Shown: positions 1 to 5,913, counted from the stretch's first letter. The stretch is 6,640 nt of DNA from Clostridiaceae bacterium (GCA_012521455.1 JAAYMJ010000003.1:1-6640), one strand, 5' to 3'. The notes: a model not told the origin generated them from the sequence alone. Numbers and translations are program-made.

Positions 1-1
1 A

Positions 2-1096
2 GGCCTGAATATTAAGCATGCCACATACCACCCTAAAGCCACTGAAAACATTGACGAGATTATAAAGATTATCAAAACCCTTGAAGAAAAGGGTTTTGCC
101 TACAACCTTGACGGGGACGTTTATTTCAGGGCGAAAAAGTTTGACGAGTACGGTAAGCTTTCCCACATGCCCTTGGATGAGCTGGAAGCGGGGGTCCGCA
201 AAGAGCTTGACGAAAGAAAAGAAGACCCCATGGATTTTGTGCTTTGGAAAAAGCAAAAAAGCCCCGATGAGCCTGCGTGGGAAAGCCCGTGGGGATTGGG
301 AAGGCCCGGCTGGCACATTGAATGTTCGGCAATGGCAAACCGCTTTTTGGGAAAGACCATTGACATTCACTGCGGCGGCAGGGACTTGATATTCCCCCAC
401 CATGAAAATGAAATTGCCCAAAGCGAATGCGCAAACGGGGTTCCTTTTGCAAGGTATTGGATGCACAACGGCTTTATTAACATAGACAATCAAAAGATGT
501 CAAAATCCTTAAACAACTTCCTTTTGGTAAGGGATTTATCAAAAATCTACGGCTATGAGGCGATAAGATTCTTTATGCTGTCCGCCCACTACCGCAGCCC
601 CATTAATTTTTCAGACGAGCTTATAAAGCAGTCACAAGCAGGGCTTGAACGGCTTTATAACTGCATTGAAAATCTGGACTTTTTGATTTCAAAATCCCAA
701 AGCCGCGGGGTTTCGGAAGAGGTAAAAGGGCAGGTTGAAAAATACAAAAACTCATTCATTGAAGCGATGGATGACGATTTAAACACTGCTGACGCAATTT
801 CGGTTTTATTTGAGCTGGCGAAATATGCTAACACCTATTGCGCAGGAGAAAACCTTTCAAAAGACGACCTTGTGTTATTTAAAGAAACCTTCATGGAATT
901 AGGCGGCGTTTTAGGGATTTTTTACAGCAAGAAGGATGAAACATTGGACTCTGAAATTGAGGAACTGATTAATTTGCGACAAAAGGCTAGAAGCGAGAAA
1001 AACTTTAAAGAGGCGGACAGGATCAGGGATTTGTTAAAGGAAAAGGGCATAATCCTTTTGGATACCCCGCAAGGCGTTAAATGGAAGAGGATATAA
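2..1096 (+). CDS. cysS: Cysteinyl-tRNA synthetase, 5'-truncated by window start
   Basis: Cytoplasmic class I aminoacyl-tRNA synthetase that charges tRNA-Cys with cysteine using ATP. The frame is open from base 2, so 364 codons are present; a full enzyme is about 465 residues, leaving roughly 100 N-terminal residues, including the HIGH motif and first zinc cysteine, upstream. Visible in fragment numbering: GWHIECSAM with zinc ligand Cys108, HHENE with His133 and Glu137 (spacing C-25-H-4-E as in the E. coli enzyme), and KMSKS at 165-169, the ATP/transition-state loop. The helical DALR-type region follows, and the tail (ARSEKNFKEADRIRDLL, then a WKR-type end) is typical of the family. Calling a start at the internal ATG at 167 would be wrong, because conserved family sequence continues upstream of it. 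mrnC follows after 24 bases, a common Bacillota pairing. Identification is secure. Confidence 0.97.
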   Translation, partial: GLNIKHATYHPKATENIDEIIKIIKTLEEKGFAYNLDGDVYFRAKKFDEYGKLSHMPLDELEAGVRKELDERKEDPMDFVLWKKQKSPDEPAWESPWGLGRPGWHIECSAMANRFLGKTIDIHCGGRDLIFPHHENEIAQSECANGVPFARYWMHNGFINIDNQKMSKSLNNFLLVRDLSKIYGYEAIRFFMLSAHYRSPINFSDELIKQSQAGLERLYNCIENLDFLISKSQSRGVSEEVKGQVEKYKNSFIEAMDDDLNTADAISVLFELAKYANTYCAGENLSKDDLVLFKETFMELGGVLGIFYSKKDETLDSEIEELINLRQKARSEKNFKEADRIRDLLKEKGIILLDTPQGVKWKRI

Positions 1097-1103
1097 TTTG
1101 TTT

Positions 1104-1113
1104 GGTGAAAGGA
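1104..1113 (+). promoter_or_regulatory. Ribosome binding site of mrnC
   Basis: GGTGAAAGGA lies 7 bases before the ATG at 1121 and fits the anti-Shine-Dalgarno end of 16S rRNA. It confirms the mrnC start. The surrounding 14-mer TTTGGTGAAAGGAA (1101-1114) recurs before the permease gene at 4425-4438. Confidence 0.8.
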
Positions 1114-1120
1114 AATCTAA

Positions 1121-1534
1121 ATGTTTAAATTTTTAAAGGATAACCGTTTTGATGTAAAAGAATATTCGCCTTTATCCCTTGCGTATGTGGGGGATTCGGT
1201 TTACGATTTATTCATCAGGACAAAACTGGTTTTAAGCGGGGACAAAAAGGTGAATGATTTGCATAAAGAGGCTACAAGGTTTGTCAGCGCCCACGGCCAG
1301 CATGACACCTTCCATTTAATTGAGGATATTTTAAGCGAGGAAGAGCTTAGGATATATAAGTGGGGCAGAAACACAAAATCCTCCGCCACCAAAAACGCGA
1401 ATGTGACGGAATACCGACACGCGACAGGGTTTGAGACGCTTCTTGGGTATTTGTATTTGACGGGGAATTTTGAAAGGCTTGACGGAATACTAAACACATC
1501 TTACGAAAGAAGGATAAACGAAAACAGTAATTAA
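1121..1534 (+). CDS. mrnC: Mini-ribonuclease III (MrnC), 23S rRNA maturation
   Basis: A 137-residue RNase III-fold nuclease without the double-stranded-RNA-binding domain. In Bacillus this family trims the double-stranded processing stalk of 23S rRNA precursor as a homodimer. Visible motifs are LAYVGDSVYDLFIR at 20-33, with the catalytic Asp25 equivalent; WGRNTKS at 81-87, the conserved GRN-K segment; and YRHATGFETLLGYLYL at 98-113, with the second metal-binding acidic residue Glu105. Length matches the family (about 130-145). The start is set by a good ribosome binding site. It ends in two in-frame TAA codons (1532-1537). It sits 24 bases after cysS, the position where Mini-III is found in many Bacillota, which supports the call. 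In Bacillus the next gene is the rRNA methyltransferase rlmB; here it is a transketolase subunit. Nothing in the motifs suggests loss of activity. Confidence 0.95.
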   Translation: MFKFLKDNRFDVKEYSPLSLAYVGDSVYDLFIRTKLVLSGDKKVNDLHKEATRFVSAHGQHDTFHLIEDILSEEELRIYKWGRNTKSSATKNANVTEYRHATGFETLLGYLYLTGNFERLDGILNTSYERRINENSN

Positions 1535-1551
1535 TAAAAGGGGCGAAAAGA

Positions 1552-2400
1552 ATGGATAAAGTATTAAAAAAAGAATTGATGATTATTGCCAATAGAATCA
1601 GAAAGCACGCGCTGTTGGCGGTTTACAGCGCAAATTCGGGGCACCCCGGCGGCTCACTTTCAATTTCCGATATTTTGGCGGTGCTGTATTTTAAGCAGAT
1701 GAAAAATTTGGACCCTAAAAACCCTAAAAACCCTGACAGGGACAGGCTTGTGCTATCTAAAGGCCACTGCGCGCCCGCGCTTTACGGGGCACTGGCTGAA
1801 AAAGGCTTTTTCCCGAAAGAAGACATTTCTTCATTCAGACAAGCCCACTCATACCTTCAGGGCCATCCTGACATGAAGGGGGTTCCGGGGGTTGACATGT
1901 CCACAGGCTCATTAGGGCAGGGGATATCCGCGGCCTGCGGCATGGCGATTGCGGGAAAGCTTGCGAACAAGGATTACAGGGTTTACGCGATTTTAGGCGA
2001 CGGGGAATTGGAAGAAGGGCAGGTTTGGGAAGCCGCAATGTTTGCGGCGCAATACAAACTTGACAACTTAACCGCTTTTGTTGACTTTAACAACCTTCAA
2101 ATTGACGGAAAACTCTGCGATGTATGCTCACCACTTCCCATTGACAAAAAATTTGAGGCCTTTAACTGGCATGTGATTACCATTGACGGGCACGATGTGG
2201 AACAAATCGACAACGCGATTGAAGAAGCAAAAACCATAAAAGGAAAGCCCACCTTAATTTTGGCTAACTGCGTAAAAGGAAAGAATGTTTCCTTTATGGA
2301 AAACCAGCCCCAATGGCATGGCAGCGCGCCAAATAAGGAACAGTATGAGGCGGCGGTTGCGGAAATTGACGCAATCATTAAAGAGTTGGAGGTAATGTGA
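1552..2400 (+). CDS. Transketolase, N-terminal (thiamine-diphosphate) subunit
   Basis: A 282-residue protein equal to the N-terminal third or more of classical transketolase. With the next gene product it should form the enzyme that moves two-carbon ketol units between sugar phosphates in the non-oxidative pentose phosphate pathway. Visible: SGHPGGS at 29-35 and GHP at 104-106, both lining the cofactor/substrate pocket; SKGHCAPALY at 69-78; STGSLGQG at 117-124; and the thiamine-diphosphate motif starting GDGELEEG at 149 and ending NN at 180-181, which binds the metal and diphosphate. The start ATG has AAAAGGGG about 8 bases upstream. mrnC ends 17 bases earlier and the C-terminal subunit begins one base later, so the genes are probably co-transcribed. 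Split transketolases of this kind also include enzymes for other substrates, such as sulfofructose (SqwGH) or apulose phosphate (AptAB). No sulfosugar or apiose genes are visible, so ordinary transketolase is the safest reading, with substrate unproven. Confidence 0.93.
   Translation: MDKVLKKELMIIANRIRKHALLAVYSANSGHPGGSLSISDILAVLYFKQMKNLDPKNPKNPDRDRLVLSKGHCAPALYGALAEKGFFPKEDISSFRQAHSYLQGHPDMKGVPGVDMSTGSLGQGISAACGMAIAGKLANKDYRVYAILGDGELEEGQVWEAAMFAAQYKLDNLTAFVDFNNLQIDGKLCDVCSPLPIDKKFEAFNWHVITIDGHDVEQIDNAIEEAKTIKGKPTLILANCVKGKNVSFMENQPQWHGSAPNKEQYEAAVAEIDAIIKELEVM
2388..2393 (+). promoter_or_regulatory. Ribosome binding site of transketolase C-subunit, inside the N-subunit gene
   Basis: A full-consensus GGAGGT lies within the last codons of the N-subunit gene, 8 bases before the ATG at 2402. 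Stop TGA (2398-2400) and start ATG are separated by one T. This arrangement favours termination-reinitiation, which would keep the two subunits at equal amounts. Confidence 0.85.
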
Positions 2401-2401
2401 T

Positions 2402-3340
2402 ATGGCAAATATGAAAGCAACCCGTGAATCATATGGCGAAGCTTTGGCAAAATTCGGCGAAGAGTATGATATTGTTGTTTTGGACGCGGATTTATCAAAG
2501 TCCACGAAAACTGAAACATTTAAAAAGAAGTTTCCTGAAAGGTTTATAAATGTTGGTATTGCTGAAGGCAATATGATGAGTGTTGCTGCAGGCATTGCCT
2601 CCACAGGCAAAGTGGTTTTTGCAAGCACATTTGCTATGTTTGCGGCAGGAAGGGCCTTTGAACAGGTGAGAAACTCCATAGGCTATCCAAATTTGAATGT
2701 GAAAATCGGCGCGACCCATGCTGGTATCTCAGTAGGCGAGGACGGGGCAAGCCACCAGTGCCTTGAAGATATTGCGCTAATGCGCTCAATCCCCAACATG
2801 GTGGTTATAAACCCCGCAGACCACGTGGAAGCTATGGCGGCGGTAAAAGCGGCGATACTCCATGACGGCCCCGTGTATTTGAGGTTTGGAAGGCTTGCGG
2901 TTCCCGTTATTTTTGATGAGGAAACCTACAAGTTTGAGCTTGGGAAAGGGGTTCAGATTTCCGACGGCTCGGATGTGTCCTTGATTGCTACGGGTCTAAT
3001 GGTGCCTGAGGCAATTAAGGCGGCGGAAATTTTAGCCTCCGAAGGGATTTCTGCAAGGGTTATAAATATTCACACAATTAAGCCCATTGACGTGGACATT
3101 ATCGTGAAAGCGGCACGCGAAACAGGGGCGGTTGTTACCGCTGAAGAGCACAATATAATTGGCGGGTTAGGTAGCGCGGTGGCAGAAGTTTTATGCGAAA
3201 ATTACCCCGTTCCCATGCAGCGCGTAGGCACCCGCGACGTTTTTGGAAGAAGCGGAAAGCCCGCGGAACTTCTAAAAATGTATAATCTTACAGCGGATGA
3301 TATAGCAAATGCTGCAAGGGAAGTTATAAAGCGGAAATAA
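2402..3340 (+). CDS. Transketolase, C-terminal (pyrimidine-binding) subunit
   Basis: A 312-residue partner of the preceding subunit, supplying the pyrimidine-binding domain and the C-terminal transketolase domain. In the family, one active site forms at the interface of the two subunits. Visible: GIAEGNMM at 52-59, where Glu55 corresponds to the glutamate that activates the thiamine N1' position; FAMFAAGRAFEQVRN at 77-91; ATHAGISVGEDGASHQ at 104-119, with His106 and the GEDG loop of the pyrimidine domain; and in the C-terminal domain HTIKPID, AEEHNIIGGLGSAVAE and the late VGTRDVFGRSGKP segment. Length is normal for the split form. The overall fold is shared with 1-deoxyxylulose-5-phosphate synthase C-terminal halves, but DXS is a single polypeptide of about 620 residues, so the split pair argues for transketolase. 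The start is fixed by GGAGGT at 2388. No GC-rich terminator follows the stop, so transcripts could run on into the transporter genes. Confidence 0.93.
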   Translation: MANMKATRESYGEALAKFGEEYDIVVLDADLSKSTKTETFKKKFPERFINVGIAEGNMMSVAAGIASTGKVVFASTFAMFAAGRAFEQVRNSIGYPNLNVKIGATHAGISVGEDGASHQCLEDIALMRSIPNMVVINPADHVEAMAAVKAAILHDGPVYLRFGRLAVPVIFDEETYKFELGKGVQISDGSDVSLIATGLMVPEAIKAAEILASEGISARVINIHTIKPIDVDIIVKAARETGAVVTAEEHNIIGGLGSAVAEVLCENYPVPMQRVGTRDVFGRSGKPAELLKMYNLTADDIANAAREVIKRK

Positions 3341-3353
3341 TAAAACCTATTAT
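3337..3353 (+). repeat. Short AT-only inverted repeat at the end of the transketolase gene
   Basis: ATAATA (3337-3342) and TATTAT (3348-3353) form a perfect 6-base stem around a 5-base loop, overlapping the TAA stop. Short T-runs follow at 3357-3361 and 3366-3371. It lacks any G-C pair, so it would be a poor intrinsic terminator. It is recorded as the only hairpin-like element between the transketolase genes and the next promoter. Confidence 0.35.
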
Positions 3354-3369
3354 GAATTTTTATACTTTT
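3351..3369 (+). promoter_or_regulatory. Possible ARG-box-like operator upstream of the transporter promoter
   Basis: TATGAATTTTTATACTTTT resembles arginine-repressor (ArgR/AhrC) operators, whose core is TGAAT, four A/T bases, ATTCA. The left half TGAAT (3353-3357) is exact, the spacer is all T, and the right half ATACT matches 3 of 5 positions. It lies about 25 bases before the -35 box of the binding-protein gene. The match is imperfect and the region is very AT-rich, so chance is a real alternative. Confidence 0.25.
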
Positions 3370-3394
3370 TTCTGTATTTTTTTAAATAAATCTA

Positions 3395-3423
3395 TTGCTT
3401 TTAGCAAATTAAAGTGATATAAT
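3395..3423 (+). promoter_or_regulatory. Vegetative (sigma-A type) promoter with extended -10
   Basis: The -35 box TTGCTT (3395-3400; 4 of 6 to TTGACA) and perfect -10 TATAAT (3418-3423) are separated by exactly 17 bases. A TG dinucleotide at 3415-3416, one base before the -10, makes it an extended -10 promoter. Transcription would start near 3430, giving a leader of about 30 bases with the ribosome binding site TGGAGG near 3445-3450. The -35 box overlaps a small inverted repeat, TTGCT-TTT-AGCAA (3395-3407). This is the best promoter in the window and probably drives the amino-acid binding protein gene strongly. Confidence 0.8.
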
Positions 3424-3445
3424 TTATCCATAATAATTAAGATGT

Positions 3446-3451
3446 GGAGGT
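3446..3451 (+). promoter_or_regulatory. Ribosome binding site of the amino-acid binding protein
   Basis: A full-consensus GGAGGT sits 9 bases before the ATG at 3461. Together with the strong upstream promoter it points to high expression of the lipoprotein. Confidence 0.85.
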
Positions 3452-3460
3452 AAGTATTAA

Positions 3461-4288
3461 ATGAAAAAGCTAATTGCTTTAATGATGGCTGCTTTAATGC
3501 TTTTTGCAGTCGCAGGTTGCGCACAGCAAACCCAAAAAGAAGCGGCGGACAACCAAACCGGGCAACAAACACAGAAAAAAGAAGTTTTAGTTATGGGAAC
3601 AAATGCTGAATTCCCGCCTTTTGAATACAAGGAAAACAACGAAATCGTTGGCTTTGATATTGAAATCGCGAAAATTATCGCAGAAGAGTTGGGAATGGAA
3701 CTAAAAATAGAAGACATGGTTTTCGACGGCCTTCTTCCCGCTCTACAAAGCGGAAAAGTTGACTTTGTAATTGCCGGCATGACTGTTACTGAAGACAGAA
3801 AGAAAAACGTTGATTTCTCTGAAAGCTACTTTAACGCAAGCCAGGTTATAATTGTTAAAAAAGAAGGCTCAGCTGTAAAATCAAAAGATGACCTATCAGG
3901 CAAAAAGGTTGGCGTTCAAATCGGCACAACAGGGGATGCTTATTTGACAGAAAATCATCCCGATGTTGAAGTTGTAAGATTCCAAAAAGGCGCGGACGCT
4001 ATTATGGAACTTAAAAACGGCAAGTGCGACGCGGTTGTAATTGACGCAAATCCGGCAAAAGTTTTTGTTGAAAAGAACAGTGACTTAACACTTCTGGAAG
4101 AACAATTAACTGAAGAAGAATATGCTATCGCAGTTAAAAAGGGTAGCGAACTAAAAGCTCAAATCGACGAAATTTTACAAAAAATTAAATCTGACGGAAG
4201 ATATGATGAAATTTACGCAAAATACTTCCCTGAAGAAACAGAAGAAACTTCAAACGAAACTGAAGAAGGAGCGTCCCAGACAGAATAA
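3461..4288 (+). CDS. Polar amino-acid ABC transporter, substrate-binding lipoprotein
   Basis: A 275-residue extracellular solute-binding protein of family 3, tethered to the outer face of the membrane. The signal peptide is KK plus a hydrophobic stretch (4-18) and lipobox VAGC, with Cys20 the lipidated residue. A Gln/Thr-rich linker spans about 21-40. The binding domain starts EVLVMGTNAEFPPFEY (41-56), then VGFDIEIAKIIAEELG, FDGLLPALQSGKVDF, and AGMTVTEDRKKNVDFS with Arg113 in the position that binds the ligand alpha-carboxylate. VIDANPA carries Asp195 in the position that binds the alpha-amino group. Positions equivalent to His156 and Lys115 of E. coli GlnH appear to be Ile194 and Gln153, so glutamine should not be assumed; arginine, lysine, histidine or cystine remain possible. 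The last 18 or so residues are a Glu/Thr/Ser-rich acidic tail beyond the domain. The gene has its own promoter and is followed by a terminator, then by its permease and ATPase. Confidence 0.93.
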   Translation: MKKLIALMMAALMLFAVAGCAQQTQKEAADNQTGQQTQKKEVLVMGTNAEFPPFEYKENNEIVGFDIEIAKIIAEELGMELKIEDMVFDGLLPALQSGKVDFVIAGMTVTEDRKKNVDFSESYFNASQVIIVKKEGSAVKSKDDLSGKKVGVQIGTTGDAYLTENHPDVEVVRFQKGADAIMELKNGKCDAVVIDANPAKVFVEKNSDLTLLEEQLTEEEYAIAVKKGSELKAQIDEILQKIKSDGRYDEIYAKYFPEETEETSNETEEGASQTE

Positions 4289-4318
4289 TCTAAGCCATTT
4301 GGGATTAGGATTTTACAG

Positions 4319-4348
4319 GGGGATAGAGAACAATCTATCCCCTTTTTT
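4319..4348 (+). terminator. Intrinsic terminator between binding-protein and permease genes
   Basis: GGGGATAGA (4319-4327) and TCTATCCCC (4334-4342) make a perfect 9-base-pair stem with a 6-base loop GAACAA. Six T follow immediately (4343-4348). The stem extends by a G-T and an A-T pair at its base. It starts 30 bases after the stop of the binding-protein gene and would end most transcripts from the promoter at 3395. Partial read-through would give permease and ATPase at lower level than binding protein. Confidence 0.93.
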
Positions 4349-4358
4349 AAAATTTTTG

Positions 4359-4408
4359 TATAAGCTGAATTAAGTTTTTGTGCATACTAAAATTTAATTC
4401 AACTTATA
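4359..4408 (+). repeat. Long imperfect AT-rich inverted repeat upstream of the permease gene
   Basis: Arms 4359-4378 and 4389-4408 are 20 bases each around a 10-base loop. By hand pairing, 18 positions are Watson-Crick, one is G-T (4374/4393) and one is a C-A mismatch (4365/4402). As RNA it would be a long, weak hairpin followed within two bases by six T (4410-4415), so it could be a second terminator or an attenuator. As DNA it could be a dimeric repressor site, since each arm carries TGAATT or its complement. It covers most of a TATAAT at 4405. Confidence 0.75.
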
Positions 4409-4421
4409 ATTTTTTATAAGT
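4402..4421 (+). repeat. Perfect inverted repeat competing with the long hairpin
   Basis: ACTTATAA (4402-4409) and TTATAAGT (4414-4421) are exact complements around a TTTT loop. The left arm shares bases 4402-4408 with the 3' arm of the longer inverted repeat, so the two structures exclude each other. It ends 6 bases before the permease ribosome binding site and does not cover it. Confidence 0.6.
4405..4410 (+). promoter_or_regulatory. -10-like TATAAT, possible weak promoter of the permease gene
   Basis: A perfect TATAAT lies after the terminator and 36 bases before the permease ATG. No good -35 is present: TGCATA at 4381-4386 (18-base spacer) matches only 3 of 6, and there is no TG extension. 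In such AT-rich sequence the hexamer may be chance, or the promoter may need an activator. Confidence 0.35.
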
Positions 4422-4427
4422 AAATTT

Positions 4428-4437
4428 GGTGAAAGGA
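4428..4437 (+). promoter_or_regulatory. Ribosome binding site that decides the permease start
   Basis: GGTGAAAGGA stands 9 bases before the ATG at 4447. In-frame TTG (4426) and GTG (4429) codons overlap this element and have no ribosome binding site of their own, so ATG 4447 is chosen. The same 14-base context occurs before mrnC. Confidence 0.85.
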
Positions 4438-4446
4438 ATACAAAAT

Positions 4447-5175
4447 ATGATACATACTTTTGCGCAAATTACGCAGCAAGATTGGCTGATAAATCTGGTA
4501 GATACTTTAGCGGACGGGTTTTACCAAAACTTAATTCATCAAAACCGGTTCATGTATCTTATAAACGGCTTGAAAATGACTTTGCTTGTGACTTTATTTT
4601 CATGCCTTTTGGGAATTTTGTTGGGAATGATTGTGACTTACCTAAAAATGAGCAAATTTTGGCTATTTAGGTTTATTGCAAACATTTACCTTACAATAAT
4701 CCGCGGGACCCCGTCCGTAGTTCAGCTTATGATTATTTATTATGTGGTGTTCGGGCATGTGGACATAAATAAGATTGCGGTTGCCTCCATTGCTTTTGGG
4801 ATAAATTCGGGGGCTTATGTATCTGAAATATTCCGCTCGGGGATTTTGTCGGTGGACAAAGGCCAGACCGAGGCGGGGCGTTCTTTGGGGCTTTCGGCCA
4901 CAAAAACAATGGTGTTAATTGTGCTTCCGCAGGCAATCAAAAATGTTTTGCCGGCGCTTTTTAACGAAGCCATAGTTTTATTAAAAGAAACCGCGGTTAT
5001 GGGTTACATTGGTTTGCAGGACTTGGCAAGAGGCGGGGACATAATAAGAAGCCAGACTTACGCCGCCTACTTCCCGCTATTGACCATGGCGTTAATTTAT
5101 TTAGTTGTGGTAATGCTTTTAAGCTATATTTTTGGATTAATTGAGAAAAGGATGAGGCTTAGTGATAACCGTTAA
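4447..5175 (+). CDS. Polar amino-acid ABC transporter, permease subunit
   Basis: A 242-residue integral membrane protein of the HisM/HisQ/GlnP family that forms the translocation channel. Only one permease gene is present, so a homodimer is likely. After an amphipathic N-terminal stretch of about 35 residues, hydrophobic segments lie near 42-64, 73-85, 91-103, 110-125, 155-175 and 211-231. Family marks include [10 protein letters not shown] (40-49), [11 protein letters not shown] (84-94) and the EAA cytoplasmic loop, here [13 protein letters not shown] through LPQA (142-163), which docks on the ATPase. The [14 protein letters not shown] segment (180-193) is also typical. The N-terminus is somewhat longer than in minimal GlnP proteins. 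The gene lies behind a terminator and a structured leader, and overlaps the ATPase gene by 14 bases. Binding protein, permease, ATPase is the gene order of the Bacillus artPQR arginine system, which is suggestive but not proof of substrate. Confidence 0.94.
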   Translation: MIHTFAQITQQDWLINLVDTLADGFYQNLIHQNRFMYLINGLKMTLLVTLFSCLLGILLGMIVTYLKMSKFWLFRFIANIYLTIIRGTPSVVQLMIIYYVVFGHVDINKIAVASIAFGINSGAYVSEIFRSGILSVDKGQTEAGRSLGLSATKTMVLIVLPQAIKNVLPALFNEAIVLLKETAVMGYIGLQDLARGGDIIRSQTYAAYFPLLTMALIYLVVVMLLSYIFGLIEKRMRLSDNR

Positions 5176-5884
5176 AGATTTGCACAAACATTTTGGGAAA
5201 CTGGAAGTTTTAAAGGGGATAAATGAGCATATAGAAAAAGGGGAAAAAGTTGTAGTAATCGGGCCCAGCGGCTCTGGCAAATCCACTTTTTTAAGGTGCT
5301 TAAATCTTTTGGAAGTGCCCGATAAAGGCGAAATTATCATTGACGGGGAAGCCATTACTGACCCAAAAAGCGACGTAAACAAACTCCGCCAAAAGATGGG
5401 CATGGTTTTCCAGCAGTTTAATTTGTTCCCCCACTTAACGATTATGGACAATATTACATTGGCCCCTAGAAAAGTTAAGGGCATAAACAAAAAGGACGCG
5501 GAAGAAAAAGCGATTGAGCTTTTAAAAAAGGTGGGCCTTGTGGATAAGGCGCAAAGCTATCCCAACCAGCTGTCAGGGGGCCAAAAGCAGAGGATTGCCA
5601 TTGCCCGCGCTTTGGCCATGGAGCCTGAAATCATGCTGTTTGACGAGCCCACAAGCGCATTAGACCCTGAAATGGTCGGGGAAGTTTTAAATGTTATGAG
5701 GGAACTTGCCAATGAAGGCATGACCATGGTGGTTGTAACCCACGAAATGGGCTTTGCAAGGGAAGTGGCAAGCCGCGTGCTATTTATGGATGAAGGGGTA
5801 ATAGTTGAACAAAACCCCCCGGATAAAATCTTTACTAACCCTCAAAACGAAAGGACGAAGGCGTTTTTAAGCAAGGTGCTGTAA
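5162..5884 (+). CDS. Polar amino-acid ABC transporter, ATP-binding subunit
   Basis: A 240-residue cytoplasmic ATPase of the GlnQ/HisP/ArtR type that powers the adjoining permease as a dimer. All catalytic elements are intact: Walker [10 protein letters not shown] (34-42), Q-loop [10 protein letters not shown] with Gln84, ABC signature LSGGQ (137-141) in LSGGQKQR, Walker [13 protein letters not shown] with Asp161 and catalytic Glu162, and the switch histidine His194 in VVTHEMGFA. The sequence ends with the FLSKVL type tail usual for the family, with no extra C-terminal domain. The start is GTG at 5162: the protein begins [12 protein letters not shown] exactly where homologues do, and AAAGGATGAGG (5147-5157) provides the ribosome binding site. 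The start lies inside the permease gene, so translation is probably coupled. Confidence 0.96.
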   Translation: MITVKDLHKHFGKLEVLKGINEHIEKGEKVVVIGPSGSGKSTFLRCLNLLEVPDKGEIIIDGEAITDPKSDVNKLRQKMGMVFQQFNLFPHLTIMDNITLAPRKVKGINKKDAEEKAIELLKKVGLVDKAQSYPNQLSGGQKQRIAIARALAMEPEIMLFDEPTSALDPEMVGEVLNVMRELANEGMTMVVVTHEMGFAREVASRVLFMDEGVIVEQNPPDKIFTNPQNERTKAFLSKVL

Positions 5885-5913
5885 GTTAATAGCCAAAGAG
5901 AAGGGATGAAAAT

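Noticed and set aside
167..169. Internal ATG as start of a complete cysteinyl-tRNA synthetase
   Set aside because: Conserved family sequence is open in the same frame back to base 2, so the gene is truncated by the window, not starting here.
2097..2679. Minus-strand open frames of about 140 codons over the transketolase genes
   Set aside because: They lie antisense to well-supported genes, have no ribosome binding site or recognisable motif, and run across the junction of two real genes.
3395..3407. Small hairpin TTGCT-TTT-AGCAA as a terminator for the transketolase genes
   Set aside because: Only 5 base pairs, no T-run directly after it, and it overlaps the -35 box of a good promoter.
4341..4436. 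Pairing of the terminator 3' arm with the permease ribosome binding site
   Set aside because: Only about five bases (CCTTT with AAAGG) are complementary over a long distance, which is too little to claim sequestration.
4426..4446. TTG or GTG codons as the permease start, adding up to seven residues
   Set aside because: They fall on the ribosome binding site GGTGAAAGGA itself; ATG 4447 has correct spacing from it.
4289..4446. Riboswitch, T-box or small RNA gene in the gap before the permease
   Set aside because: I cannot see a T-box sequence, a lysine-type aptamer or other known aptamer core; only simple hairpins are visible.
4482..4670. 62-codon plus-strand frame inside the permease gene
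   Set aside because: It is out of frame with a secure membrane protein and its protein has no family features.
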